Below, in pieces: positions 7,044-16,413 of a stretch of 64,000 nt of DNA. Position 1 is the stretch's first letter; every line of letters begins with the position of its first letter. The notes beneath the pieces are model-generated. The model was not told the DNA's origin and made no database searches. It was given only the letters and a program-made list of their open reading frames with translations. The stretch is from Streptomyces sp. WMMB 322. GTDB taxonomy: Bacteria; Actinomycetota; Actinomycetes; Streptomycetales; Streptomycetaceae. Position numbers and translations under genes: made by a program. The stretch is taken from contig NZ_FMHI01000022.1 of the NCBI RefSeq assembly GCF_900090145.1, forward strand, positions 62,001 through 126,000, read 5' to 3'.

Positions 7044-10004
7044 CTCGGGCCGCGTGGCCCGCTCCAGCTCCAGCAGCACCGAACGGTAGCCGCGGCCTCC
7101 CGTCGCATGGTCCATGCCCACCTCGCACATCCGGTTCGACGACAGGTGCGCGTCGAAGTCCCGGGCGGTCACCTCGGCCGCCTCGCGCGCCGTCGCGGAA
7201 GCGGTGAGTTCCTTGTGCAGCATGCCCCTGTCGCCCGCGAAACCGCAGCAGCGCGCGTCCACCGGGACGACGACCTCCTCGGCGCACGCCTCGGCGACGG
7301 TGCGCAACTGCTCGACCCCGCCGAGGTGTTGCGTGGAACAGGCCGGGTGGAGCACCGCCGATTCCTGACGCCGTTCCACCGTGAGCCGCGGCAGCAGCTC
7401 CTGCGCCGCCCACGCGACGGAGTCGATCACCGTCAGACGTTCGTGCAGACTGCGGTTGGCGGGGCTGAGATACGGCACGACTTCCTCGCCGATGCCCAGC
7501 GTGCAGGAGGAGGCGTCGACCACCAGCGGGAGCCGGCCGCCGTCCGTCCAGCGCCAGGCGGCCTCCACGATCCGGTTCGCCATCAGCGCGTTCCCCGCCG
7601 CGTAGCCCTTGGAGTGCCAGATCGTCGCGCAGCAGGTGCCCACGACGTCGTCGGGAATCCACACCGGCCGCCCCGCCCGCGCCGAGACGATCACCACGGA
7701 CTGCGGAAGCGACGGGCCTTCGTACCCGTGCGGTTCGCCGAAGATGCGGTTGACGCACGCCGGGTAGTAGACGGCCGCGGCGCCGTGGCGGTCCGTGGCG
7801 GGCAGCCGCCCGGCCGCCGCCGCGGGGAGCTGCGGCAGCCACTCGGGGACGAGGTCGGGTCGCACGGCCTTGCGGGCGGCACCCGTCAGTGACGCGAGCA
7901 GCCGGTCGCCCCGGCGCGGCAGCACCCTGCGGCGCAGCGTGTCCGCCGCGGCCAGCGCCAGCCGGGCCGCCCGCTCCACGACACGGAAGCGCCGGGCGGC
8001 CCGCTCCGCGTTGCGCTCCGCGCGTGGCGAGTGCCGCAGGCGCCGGAAGTCCTTCATCATCGCGCCGGTGTCGATGCCGACCGGACATGCGAGGGCACAC
8101 GTCGAATCTCCCGCGCAGGTGTCGACCGCGTCGTAGCCGTAGCTCTCCAGCAGGCTCTCGTTCACGGCGGACCCGGCCGGCTGGCGCAGCATCTCCCGGC
8201 GCAGCACGATGCGTTGACGGGGCGTCGTCGTCAGGTCCCCGCTGGGGCAGGCCGGTTCGCAGAAGCCGCACTCGATGCACGGGTCGCCCACGGCCTCGAC
8301 CTTCGGGATCGACTTCAGCCCCCGCAGATGAGCCTTCGGGTCGCGGTCCAGCAGCACTCGCGGCGCGAGCACGCCCGCCGGGTCGACGGTCTGCTTGATG
8401 CGCCACATCAGCTCGGTGGCCCGCGCGCCCCACTCCAGCTGGAGGAAGGGCGCGATGTTGCGCCCGGTGGCGTGCTCGGCCTTGAGCGAGCCGTCGAAGC
8501 GTTCGACCGTCAGCCGGCAGAACTCGTCCATGAACGCCGCGTAGCGAGCAACGTCGTCCTCGTCGGCGGCGTCGAACGCGAGGAGGAAGTGCAGATTGCC
8601 GTGAGCGGCGTGCCCGGCGACGGCGGCGTCGAAGCCGTGCCGCTCCTGCAGGGCCAGCAGCGCCTCGCACGCCTCGGCGAGGCGCGAGGGCGGCACGGCG
8701 AAGTCCTCCGTGATCAGCGTCGTGCCGGACGGCCGGGAACCGCCGACCGCCGAGACGAAGGCCTTGCGCGCCTTCCAGTAGAAGCCGATGGTCTTCGCGT
8801 CACGTGTGAAGGTGTTGGTCACCGACGGTACGGGCGCGACCAGTTCGAGGTCCGCCATCACCGCGGACGCCTCACGCTCCCGCTCCCGCTGCGCCGCCTC
8901 GTCCGGTTCCCGGAACTCCACCAGCAGCGCGGCCGTCCCCTTCGGCAGGCCGGCCCAGTCCGCCGGGACGCCCGCCACGCTGACCGAGGCCCGCAGCGTG
9001 TTGCCGTCCATCAGCTCCACGGCCATGGCGCCCGCCTCGTTGAAGCGGGGCACCGCGGCGGCCGCCGCGGCCAGCGAGGGGAAGAACAGCAGCCCTGTCG
9101 AGGTGTGCCGGTTCAGCGGCAGCGTGTCGAAGACGACCTCGGAGATGAAGCCGAGCGTGCCCTCGGAGCCCACCGCGAGACCGCGCAGAATGCTCACGGG
9201 GGTCTCGCCGTCGAGGAAGGCGTCGAGACGGTAGCCGTTGGTGTTCTTCAGCTCGTACTTGGCGCGGATGCGGGAGGTGAGCTGCGCGTCGGCCTCGATG
9301 TCGGCCTTGAGCGCCATGAGGCCTTCGCACAGGGCGGGTTCGGCCAGCGCGAGGGCTTCGTCGGCGTCCGGCGCGGCGGTGTCGACGACCGTGCCGGACG
9401 GCAGGACGAAGGTGAGCGAGGCGAGGGTGCGGTAGGAGTTGCCGTCCGTGCCGGCGGTCATGCCCGAGGCGTTGTTGGCGACGACGCCGCCGACGGTGCA
9501 GGCGATCGCGCTCGCCGGGTCCGGGCCCAGCCGCCGGCCGTAGGGCATCAGCGAGGCGTTGGCCCGCACCACGGTCGTGCCGGGGCCGATGCGGGCACGG
9601 GCACCGTGCTCGTCGAGGACCTCGACCCCCGCCCAGTGACGGCGCACGTCGACCAGGATGTCCTCGCCCTGCGCCTGCCCGTTCAGGGATGTGCCGGCGG
9701 CGCGGAAGACGACCTGACGCCCGTTCTCCCGGGCGTAGGAGAGCACGGCCGAGACGTCCTCGGTGTCCTCGGCGACCACGACGACCTGCGGCACGAAGCG
9801 GTACGGGCTGGCGTCCGAGGCGTAACGCACCAGGTCGGAGACTTTCCACAGCACCTTCTCCGCGTCCAGCAGCCGGATCAGGTCGTCACGGAGCGGCTGG
9901 GGCGTGCCGTCCGCAAGATCCTCCGGGACCCGGTCGTGCGCGGGAACGTGGCCGGAGCCCGTGCGGGGCCGCAGGGCGCCGTGTCCTGGGTCGAGCAGCG
10001 GCAT
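7041..10004 (-). CDS. FAD-linked and Fe-S oxidoreductase (D-lactate/glycolate dehydrogenase type)
   Basis: 987 residues; ATG at 10004 preceded by AGGAGAG. It fuses what are separate GlcD and GlcF subunits elsewhere. The FAD-binding PCMH domain is at about 35-280 (for example VGGVVANNASGM) and the FAD-oxidase C-terminal domain at about 290-560. Two [4Fe-4S] motifs follow (CIECGFCEPACPSG, about 575; CAGDSTCALACPVG, about 622). The C-terminal part has two CCG-type cysteine-rich domains (YYPACVNRIF, GTCCATIWHSKG, LHPACSTQHLGG, CCGFAGDRGM). Such proteins oxidise D-2-hydroxyacids, typically D-lactate, passing electrons to the respiratory chain. Substrate choice cannot be read from the sequence. It diverges from the ABC gene at 10121. 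Confidence 0.88.
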   Translation of the reverse strand: MPLLDPGHGALRPRTGSGHVPAHDRVPEDLADGTPQPLRDDLIRLLDAEKVLWKVSDLVRYASDASPYRFVPQVVVVAEDTEDVSAVLSYARENGRQVVFRAAGTSLNGQAQGEDILVDVRRHWAGVEVLDEHGARARIGPGTTVVRANASLMPYGRRLGPDPASAIACTVGGVVANNASGMTAGTDGNSYRTLASLTFVLPSGTVVDTAAPDADEALALAEPALCEGLMALKADIEADAQLTSRIRAKYELKNTNGYRLDAFLDGETPVSILRGLAVGSEGTLGFISEVVFDTLPLNRHTSTGLLFFPSLAAAAAAVPRFNEAGAMAVELMDGNTLRASVSVAGVPADWAGLPKGTAALLVEFREPDEAAQREREREASAVMADLELVAPVPSVTNTFTRDAKTIGFYWKARKAFVSAVGGSRPSGTTLITEDFAVPPSRLAEACEALLALQERHGFDAAVAGHAAHGNLHFLLAFDAADEDDVARYAAFMDEFCRLTVERFDGSLKAEHATGRNIAPFLQLEWGARATELMWRIKQTVDPAGVLAPRVLLDRDPKAHLRGLKSIPKVEAVGDPCIECGFCEPACPSGDLTTTPRQRIVLRREMLRQPAGSAVNESLLESYGYDAVDTCAGDSTCALACPVGIDTGAMMKDFRRLRHSPRAERNAERAARRFRVVERAARLALAAADTLRRRVLPRRGDRLLASLTGAARKAVRPDLVPEWLPQLPAAAAGRLPATDRHGAAAVYYPACVNRIFGEPHGYEGPSLPQSVVIVSARAGRPVWIPDDVVGTCCATIWHSKGYAAGNALMANRIVEAAWRWTDGGRLPLVVDASSCTLGIGEEVVPYLSPANRSLHERLTVIDSVAWAAQELLPRLTVERRQESAVLHPACSTQHLGGVEQLRTVAEACAEEVVVPVDARCCGFAGDRGMLHKELTASATAREAAEVTARDFDAHLSSNRMCEVGMDHATGGRGYRSVLLELERATRPE

Positions 10005-10120
10005 GGTCTCTCCTGGGAGGGCGCACGGACGGGTGTGCGGCCCATGCTAGGGGCAGACACGGGGGCCTGTTCCGGCCGGATTCCGTGTTCGGCGGCTCCG
10101 CGGAGGGCGCGTAGTCTCGG

Positions 10121-12193
10121 ATGACCGTTGCAGACCCAGCCTCGGGCCCCGTCCCGGAAGCCGCGGACGGGAACCGAGGACGGGGCCGGGAACCCGGACC
10201 GGGAACGCCGGACCGGGAACCCGGACCGGCCGTCCGCATCGGTCGCAGCCCCGAAACGCGAACGCCGAGGAGCCCGTTGCACCACGACACCACCGGGTGG
10301 ACCCCACCGCACAAGGACGGCGACGCCGCCGGGCAGCAGCCCCGGCAACTGAGGCGCATCCTGCGCCTCTTCCGCCCCTACAGGGGACGGCTGGCCGTCG
10401 TCGGGCTACTGGTCGGGGCCTCCTCGCTGGTCTCCGTGGCCTCCCCGTTCCTGCTCCGGGAGATCCTCGATGTCGCCATCCCCGGCCGGCGCACCGGACT
10501 GCTCAGCCTGCTCGCGCTCGGACTGATCCTCATCGCGGTCGTCAGCAGCGTCTTCAACGTGCTGCAGACGTATCTGTCGACCACCGTCGGACAGCGCGTC
10601 ATGCACGACCTGCGCACCGACGTCTACGCCAAGCTCCAGCGGATGCCGCTGGCGTTCTTCACCCGCACCCGCACCGGCGAGGTGCAGTCCCGCATCGCCA
10701 ACGACATCGGCGGCATGCAGGCGACCGTCACCTCCACCGCGACCTCCCTCGTCTCCAACCTCACCGGCGTCGTCGCCACCGTCGCCGCCATGCTCGCCCT
10801 GGACTGGCGGCTGACGGCCGCCTCACTGCTGCTCCTGCCGTTCTTCGTGTGGATCAGCCGCCGCGTCGGCCGGGAGCGCAAGCGCATCACCACGCAGCGG
10901 CAGGCACAGATGGCCGCCATGTCCGCCCTCGTCACGGAATCGCTGTCCGTCAGCGGCATTCTGCTCGGGCGGACGATGGGCCGGGCGGACTCCCTCACCC
11001 GTCACTTCGCAGGCGAGTCGGAGCGGCTGCTCGGGCTGGAGGTCCGCTCCCACATGGCGGGCCGCTGGCGGATGTCGGTCATCGCAATCGTCATGGGAGC
11101 CATCCCGGCGTTGCTGTACTGGACGGCCGGGCTGCTCGTCCACTTCGGCGGGCCCGGCCTGTCCATCGGCACGCTCGTCGCCTTCGTCACCCTCCAGCAG
11201 GGGCTGCTGCGGCCGACCGTCTCACTGCTCTCGACGGGCGTCGAGATGCAGACCTCGCTCGCTCTCTTCCAGCGCATCTTCGAATACCTCGACCTGCCCG
11301 TCGACATCGAGGAGCCCGCCTCGCCCGTCAGGCTGGAGCGCGTGCGGGGCGAAGTCCGCTTCGAGCAGGTCGACTTCGCCTACGGAGGGAAGGGCGCTCC
11401 CGCCACCCTGCACGGCATCGACCTCACCGTGCCCGAGGGCACCTCCCTCGCCCTCGTAGGCGTCACCGGTTCGGGCAAGACCACGCTCGGCCACCTCGTG
11501 CCGCGCCTGTACGACGTCACAGGCGGCCGCGTCACACTCGACGGCGTCGACGTACGCGACCTCGACTTCGACACCCTCGCCCGTGCTGTCGGCGTGGTCT
11601 CCCAGGAGACCTACCTCTTTCACGCCTCCGTCGCCGACAACCTGCGCTTCGCCAAGCCGGATGCGACCCCGGAGGAGCTGCACGCCGCTGCCCGGGCCGC
11701 CCAGATCCACGACCACATCGAGGCGCTGCCCGACGGCTACGACACCCTCGTCGGCGAGCGGGGCCACCGCTTCTCCGGCGGTGAGAAGCAGCGCCTCGCG
11801 CTGGCCCGCACGATCCTGCGCGACCCGCCCGTGCTCATCCTGGACGAGGCGACGAGCGCACTGGACACCCGCACCGAGCGCGCCGTGCAGCAGGCCGTCG
11901 ACGCCCTGTCCGCGGGCCGCACCACCCTCACCATCGCCCACCGGCTCTCCACCGTCAGGGACGCCGACCAGATCGTCGTGCTGGAAGCGGGACGCATCGC
12001 CGAGCGCGGCACGCACGCCGAACTGCTCGCCGCCGACGGGCGGTACGCGGCCCTGGTGCGGCGGGACGCCCGCGTCGGCGAGGCGGCACCCGGCCGGACC
12101 GGTCCGGCCCGCACCACCCGGTCCGGGCCGCCGTCCGGTTCCGCGCCGGAGCCCGCGCAGGACGGCTCCCCGGCCGACGTCTCCGTGCACTGA
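10121..12193 (+). CDS. ABC exporter, full set of ATPase motifs
   Basis: 690 residues with an unusually long, disordered Pro/Gly/Arg-rich N-terminus (about 1-70), so a start farther downstream is possible although no better ribosome site is evident. A six-helix ABC transporter domain (about 80-370) is followed by an ATPase domain with Walker A GVTGSGKTT, Q-loop VSQETYLF, signature FSGGEKQRLALAR, Walker B VLILDEATSALD and switch histidine IAHRLST, all intact. The C-terminal 40 residues are again Pro/Gly-rich. It could work as a homodimer, unlike the asymmetric pair at 474-4273. The MsbA-like drug or lipid exporter family is the likely home; the substrate is unknown. Confidence 0.88.
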   Translation: MTVADPASGPVPEAADGNRGRGREPGPGTPDREPGPAVRIGRSPETRTPRSPLHHDTTGWTPPHKDGDAAGQQPRQLRRILRLFRPYRGRLAVVGLLVGASSLVSVASPFLLREILDVAIPGRRTGLLSLLALGLILIAVVSSVFNVLQTYLSTTVGQRVMHDLRTDVYAKLQRMPLAFFTRTRTGEVQSRIANDIGGMQATVTSTATSLVSNLTGVVATVAAMLALDWRLTAASLLLLPFFVWISRRVGRERKRITTQRQAQMAAMSALVTESLSVSGILLGRTMGRADSLTRHFAGESERLLGLEVRSHMAGRWRMSVIAIVMGAIPALLYWTAGLLVHFGGPGLSIGTLVAFVTLQQGLLRPTVSLLSTGVEMQTSLALFQRIFEYLDLPVDIEEPASPVRLERVRGEVRFEQVDFAYGGKGAPATLHGIDLTVPEGTSLALVGVTGSGKTTLGHLVPRLYDVTGGRVTLDGVDVRDLDFDTLARAVGVVSQETYLFHASVADNLRFAKPDATPEELHAAARAAQIHDHIEALPDGYDTLVGERGHRFSGGEKQRLALARTILRDPPVLILDEATSALDTRTERAVQQAVDALSAGRTTLTIAHRLSTVRDADQIVVLEAGRIAERGTHAELLAADGRYAALVRRDARVGEAAPGRTGPARTTRSGPPSGSAPEPAQDGSPADVSVH

Positions 12194-12242
12194 CCGGCCC
12201 CCGTGCACTGACCGCCGCCGGGCAGGCGTGCAGCGGGGCCGG
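12194..12242. terminator. Imperfect hairpin after ABC exporter
   Basis: CCGGCCCCCGTGCAC (12194-12208) and GTGCAGCGGGGCCGG (12228-12242) form an imperfect stem immediately after the ABC stop codon. It is a plausible intrinsic terminator without a T tract. Confidence 0.5.
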
Positions 12243-12290
12243 GCACCTGCCGGATACAGGCCCGGTGGGAGGCGGTGGTACGCATGTCGC

Positions 12291-13124
12291 ATGGAGCTTC
12301 GCGTGATGACGTTCAACCTGCGCTTCGCCGACTACGACCCCGCCGCCCCGCATTCCTGGCAGCAGCGCCGCCCCGCGGTGGCGGCCCTGCTGCGGGAGGA
12401 GGCACCCCACCTCGTCGGCACCCAGGAGGGACTGCACCGTCAACTGCGGGACGTTCACGAGGACTTGCAGCATTCCGGCAGGAGCTGGGACTGGATCGGC
12501 CTGGGCCGGGAGGGCGGCAGCCGGGGGGAGTTCATGGCGGTCTTCTACGACGCCGGCCGCCTGTACCCCGTGGAGTACGAGCACTTCTGGATCGCCCCGG
12601 ACCCGTACGCGGTCGGGCAGAAGTGGCCCGGTGCCGGCTCGCCGCGCATGGTCACCTGGGTGCGTTTCTGCGACCGGGAGGGCGGCGGGGAGTTCTACGC
12701 CCTCAACACCCACCTGGACAACGTGAGCGAGGAGGCCCGGCTTGCGGGTGCCCGGCTGCTTCTCCAGCAGATGCGCGGACCCAAGGCCCCGCTGCCGCCG
12801 TTCGAGCCGGGCCTCCCGTGCGTCCTGACGGGCGACTTCAACGTTCCTCCCGTGCCGGGCGGCGGCGGTGTCCACGAAATCCTCGTGAAGGACGGCGGGT
12901 TGACCGACTCCTTCACCGCCGCGCCGGCCGGGCGGCGCGGCGAGGACCACCACACGTGGCACGACTACTCGGGCATGTCCGCGAGCGGATCCCGCATCGA
13001 CTGGATCCTCACCTCGCCCGGTGTCCGCACGACCTCCGCCCGGATCAGCACCTTCACCCACGAGGGCCGGCACCCCAGCGACCACTTCCCGGTCGTGGCG
13101 ACACTCGACCTCGGCAACGCCTGA
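12291..13124 (+). CDS. Endonuclease/exonuclease/phosphatase-family hydrolase
   Basis: 277 residues from ATG 12291; GTG and ATG codons slightly upstream are alternatives, since the GGGAGG at 12267 lies rather far away. The EEP fold motifs are in order: MTFNLRFA (Asn for metal), GTQEG (metal-binding Glu), LNTHLDN (His), LTGDFNVPP (catalytic Asp/Asn), RIDWIL and the terminal HPSDHFPVVA (Asp-His). No signal peptide is visible, so it appears cytoplasmic. Members hydrolyse phosphodiester or phosphomonoester bonds in nucleic acids, inositol phosphates or sphingolipids; which one applies here cannot be told from the sequence. Confidence 0.82.
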   Translation: MELRVMTFNLRFADYDPAAPHSWQQRRPAVAALLREEAPHLVGTQEGLHRQLRDVHEDLQHSGRSWDWIGLGREGGSRGEFMAVFYDAGRLYPVEYEHFWIAPDPYAVGQKWPGAGSPRMVTWVRFCDREGGGEFYALNTHLDNVSEEARLAGARLLLQQMRGPKAPLPPFEPGLPCVLTGDFNVPPVPGGGGVHEILVKDGGLTDSFTAAPAGRRGEDHHTWHDYSGMSASGSRIDWILTSPGVRTTSARISTFTHEGRHPSDHFPVVATLDLGNA

Positions 13125-13272
13125 GGGGCCGTCGACCGCACCTCCACCACGGGCCGCCGTACTGACGACCGGAGAACACGGCCCGAGTGCCGCACGGCAT
13201 GCGGACGGTCCACGCACCGGCCCGTACCGCCCGGCATGCGCGGAAGGGGCGCCCCGGATCCGGCACCACCGC

Positions 13273-13311
13273 GGTTCCCGGCCTTCGGATCCCACTCCGG
13301 GGCCGGGAGCC
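13273..13311. terminator. Hairpin after propionyl-CoA synthetase gene
   Basis: GGTTCCCGGCC (13273-13283) pairs with GGCCGGGAGCC (13301-13311) with one G-T pair and a 17-base loop. It lies 7 bases past the stop codon of the minus-strand synthetase gene. Confidence 0.6.
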
Positions 13312-13317
13312 GTCAGG

Positions 13318-15207
13318 TCACTGCTTGCGCAGCGTCGGCCGCAGCGCTTCGAGCACATCCGGGTCGTCGATCGTGCTGGGCACCGGCTCGTCGGTCCCGT
13401 CGGCGATGCTCCGCATGGACTTGCGCAGGATCTTCCCCGACCTGGTCTTCGGCAGCGCGGGCACCACGGCGACGTCCTTGAGCGAGGCCACGGCCCCGAC
13501 CTGGTCCCGCACCAACTGCACCAGTTCGCTCCGGAGTTGTTCCTCGTAGCCCTCGCCGGTGGCGTCGATGCCGGACTTGAGCACCACGAAACCGCGCGGC
13601 ACCTGTCCCTTCATCTCGTCGGCGACTCCGATGACGGCGCACTCCGCGACGTCCGGATGGCCGGCCAGTGCCTCTTCCATGCCGCCGGCGGACAGGCGGT
13701 GGCCGGCAACGTTGATGACGTCGTCCGTGCGTCCCATCACGAAGAGATAGCCGTCCTCGTCGAGGTAGCCGCCGTCTCCCGTGAGGTAGTACCCGTCGAA
13801 GGCCGACATGTAGGACTGCACGAACCGTTCGTCGTCGTTCCACAGCGTCGGCAGCGCGCCCGGCGGCATGGGCAGCTTCGCGACGATGGCACCGTTGGTG
13901 CCCGGCGGAACCTGCTTGCCCTCCCCGTCGAGCACCTGGATGTCCCAGCCGGGCAGCGGCTTCGTCGGTGATCCCGGTTTGACCGGCAGCAGTTCGATGC
14001 CTGCCGGGTTGGCGACGATCGGCCAGCCCGTCTCCGTCTGCCACCAGTGGTCGATGACGGGAATGTCCAGCAGTTCCGAGGCCCAGCGGTAGGTTTCCGG
14101 GTCGAGGCGCTCACCCGCCAGGAACAGGTACTTCAGCGACGACAGGTCGTACCGGCGGGCCAGTTCGCCGTCCGGGTCCTCCTTCTTCAGCGCCCGGAAG
14201 GCCGTCGGCGCGGTGAACATCGAGCGCACGCCGTACTCGGATGCCACGCGCCAGAACTGTCCTGCGTCCGGGGTGCCGACCGGCTTGCCCTCGTAGAGCA
14301 CCGTCGTCGCTCCCGCCAGCAGCGGCGCGTAGACGATGTAGGAGTGCCCGACGACCCAGCCGACGTCGGAGGCGGTGAACAGTGTCTGCCCCGGCCCCAC
14401 GTCGTAGACGTTGGACATGCTCCAGGCCAGCGCCGTGGCGTATCCGCCGCTGTCGCGCACGACGCCCTTGGGCTTGCCTGTGGTCCCGGAGGTGTAGAGG
14501 ACGTAGAGCGGATCGGTGGAGCGTACGGTCACCGGGTCCGCCGGCGAGGCCGCCGCGCAGGCCTGCACCCAGTCCACGTCCGTCGCCCCCAACGCGGCCT
14601 CGGCCTGGGGGCGTTGCAGGATCACCTGGCGCGCCGGCGTGTGCGAGGCCATCTCGATCGCCTGGTCCAGCAGGGGCTTGTACTCGATGACGCGGGATCC
14701 CTCGATGCCGCAGGACGCCGAGACCACGACGGTGGGGGAGGCGTCGTCGATCCGCACCGCGAGTTCCTTCGCAGCGAACCCGCCGAAGACGACGGAGTGC
14801 ACCGCGCCCAGACGTGCGCAGGCCAGCATCGCGACGGCGGCTTCGGGGACCATCGGCATGTAGATCACGACCCGGTCGCCCACGGAGACGCCGGCATCCC
14901 GCAGTACGCCCGCGAAGACGGCGACCTCGTCGCGGAGCCGTTCGTAGGTGTAGGTGGTCTTCGTGCCCGTGACGGGCGAGTCGTGGATCAGCGCCGCCCG
15001 GCTGCCGTGACCGGCCTCGCAGTGGCGGTCGAGAGCGTTGTGGCAGACGTTCAACTCCCCGTCGGGGAACCAGCGGTAGAAGGGCGGCCGTGAATCGTCC
15101 AGCGCCCGCGACGGCGCCCTGTCCCAGTCCAGCGCGCCGGCCGCATCCAGCCAGAACCTCTCCCGGTCCGAGACGCTCGCACGGAAGATCTCCTCGTAGT
15201 GGCCCAC
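13318..15207 (-). CDS. prpE: Propionyl-CoA synthetase / short-chain acyl-CoA synthetase
   Basis: 629 residues, within the usual length of PrpE/ACSS3 enzymes; the start MGHYEEIFRAS is typical of that subgroup and a GGAGGACC ribosome site precedes it. AMP-binding motifs include YTSGTTGKPKG (about 235-245), the DHWWQTETGW core, YYLTGDGGY and the C-terminal PKTRSGKILRK, whose last-domain lysine is the known regulatory acylation site in this family. It activates propionate (and possibly acetate) to the CoA thioester with ATP, feeding methylmalonyl-CoA and polyketide precursors. It is monocistronic, with a hairpin directly after the stop. Acetate versus propionate preference is judged only from overall resemblance. 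Confidence 0.85.
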   Translation of the reverse strand: MGHYEEIFRASVSDRERFWLDAAGALDWDRAPSRALDDSRPPFYRWFPDGELNVCHNALDRHCEAGHGSRAALIHDSPVTGTKTTYTYERLRDEVAVFAGVLRDAGVSVGDRVVIYMPMVPEAAVAMLACARLGAVHSVVFGGFAAKELAVRIDDASPTVVVSASCGIEGSRVIEYKPLLDQAIEMASHTPARQVILQRPQAEAALGATDVDWVQACAAASPADPVTVRSTDPLYVLYTSGTTGKPKGVVRDSGGYATALAWSMSNVYDVGPGQTLFTASDVGWVVGHSYIVYAPLLAGATTVLYEGKPVGTPDAGQFWRVASEYGVRSMFTAPTAFRALKKEDPDGELARRYDLSSLKYLFLAGERLDPETYRWASELLDIPVIDHWWQTETGWPIVANPAGIELLPVKPGSPTKPLPGWDIQVLDGEGKQVPPGTNGAIVAKLPMPPGALPTLWNDDERFVQSYMSAFDGYYLTGDGGYLDEDGYLFVMGRTDDVINVAGHRLSAGGMEEALAGHPDVAECAVIGVADEMKGQVPRGFVVLKSGIDATGEGYEEQLRSELVQLVRDQVGAVASLKDVAVVPALPKTRSGKILRKSMRSIADGTDEPVPSTIDDPDVLEALRPTLRKQ

Positions 15208-15527
15208 CGTGGTCCTCCTTCCGGGCGGCCCTGCGGCGCCGCCCGCTTGCCCGTTGTCGTCCGACGGTGAGCGTGCCCCGCCGGGACGGAACCATGGCCG
15301 GTGCCGCAGCCGGGGGTGTGCGGCCCGCCGCTCGTCGCCCGCCGATACGGGGACGATACGGCCGGGGAACGCGGCGGTCAGCCTCGCGGCTGCCAGTGGG
15401 CTGTGCGGAACGCTGTGCCGGCAGGGGACGAGCCGGTCGGAGGGAGGGGGCCGGTCGTCCCGGCGCGCGGGGGGAACGGCCGTCGGATCGCTCCCGTGCT
15501 GCGCCGGCCGGTGGTCGGCGCCGCCGG
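15208..15527. other. Intergenic region upstream of prpE
   Basis: This 320-base GC-rich gap lies between the TetR stop codon and the prpE start; both genes are on the minus strand. It must hold the prpE promoter. Short frames here lack ribosome sites and coding bias. I see no clear promoter boxes or palindromes. Confidence 0.5.
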
Positions 15528-16106
15528 TCAGTCGCCGGAGGCGGGCATGCGGGCGTCGAGAAGGACGCTCACCGCGTCACGGGCCTCCAGGGCGGCCTCG
15601 GGCGATCCGCTGACCGTTCCCACGGTGATCGCTCCGTCGAACAGCACGATGATCTGGCTTGTCACGCGCTCGGGGTCGGGGACTCCGGTTCCCTCGACCA
15701 GGCGGCGGAAGATGGCGCGCAGTGCCGCCTTGTGCTCCCTGACGACCCGGGTGACGGACTCGGAGCCGCTGCCGAGTTCACCGAAGGCGTTGTTGAACGC
15801 GCAGCCTCGGAAGCCGGGTTGCTGGAACCAGGCATGGAGCCACTCGAACAGGGCGAGCAGCTGCTCCCTGGGCGTGTCGTAACCGGCGATGTGCTCCTCG
15901 ATGGCGCCTCGTGCGATCTTGTCGCGGCGCCGCAGATAGGCCTCCACGATGGCGCCCTTGGACGGGAAGCACTGGTACAGGCGCTTGAGGGAGACCCCGG
16001 AGGAGTCGCGTATGCGGTCGATGCCGACGGCCTGCACGCCGTGCGCGTAGAAGAGGGCGTCCGCAGCATCCAACACCCTTGTGCTTGTTGGGACTTCGGT
16101 ATCCAT
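15528..16106 (-). CDS. TetR-family transcriptional regulator
   Basis: 192 residues from ATG 16106. The N-terminal TetR helix-turn-helix is clear (ALFYAHGVQAVGIDRIRDSS then LYQCFPSKGAIVEAYL, about residues 15-60). The C-terminal ligand domain resembles the TetR_C group of Streptomyces regulators whose members contain a FRGCAFNNAFGE segment. It is divergent from the luciferase-like oxidoreductase gene at 16414, and a TetR-type palindrome lies between them, so it probably represses itself and perhaps that neighbour. The inducer is unknown. Confidence 0.88.
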   Translation of the reverse strand: MDTEVPTSTRVLDAADALFYAHGVQAVGIDRIRDSSGVSLKRLYQCFPSKGAIVEAYLRRRDKIARGAIEEHIAGYDTPREQLLALFEWLHAWFQQPGFRGCAFNNAFGELGSGSESVTRVVREHKAALRAIFRRLVEGTGVPDPERVTSQIIVLFDGAITVGTVSGSPEAALEARDAVSVLLDARMPASGD

Positions 16107-16161
16107 GGCCGCCTCTTCGACACTTGAAGAACCATCCTCGCGCACTGTACTCTGCGCGAGC

Positions 16162-16177
16162 GAGAACGGTCGTTCTC
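16162..16177. promoter_or_regulatory. Putative TetR operator
   Basis: GAGAACG-GT-CGTTCTC is a perfect 7+7 palindrome, 56 bases upstream of the tetR start. AACGnnCGTT is a frequent half-site pattern of TetR autoregulators. A second inverted repeat, CTCGCGCA (16137-16144) with TGCGCGAG (16153-16160), adjoins it. Confidence 0.6.
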
Positions 16178-16413
16178 CAGCTGTTCGGCCAGGCGGGCCG
16201 CACCGGTCGAATGTCCGGTCGGCTGCTTGGGGGGCCGCCTGGACGAACGGCTCACCCTCGGCAGGCGGGGGGTGCACCGCTCCGCGCTCTCCCGCGCCAT
16301 GCGGCGCATGGCGGGGGCGCGCGGAGCGGTGCGCGGGCTGTCCGCCGGCCAACTGCGGGCGCACTGCCGCGGCTTCGCCCGCGCAGGCAGGGCCCGGGGG
16401 AAGGAAGAGTGCG

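Noticed and set aside
8031..10124. Plus-strand frame of 697 codons opposite the FAD/Fe-S oxidoreductase
   Set aside because: No recognisable domain and a composition typical of antisense frames; the minus strand carries all the cofactor motifs.
16227..16413. Small gene between the TetR operator and the LLM oxidoreductase
   Set aside because: The frame continues as an antisense-like Arg/Gly-rich shadow into the oxidoreductase gene and has no ribosome site.
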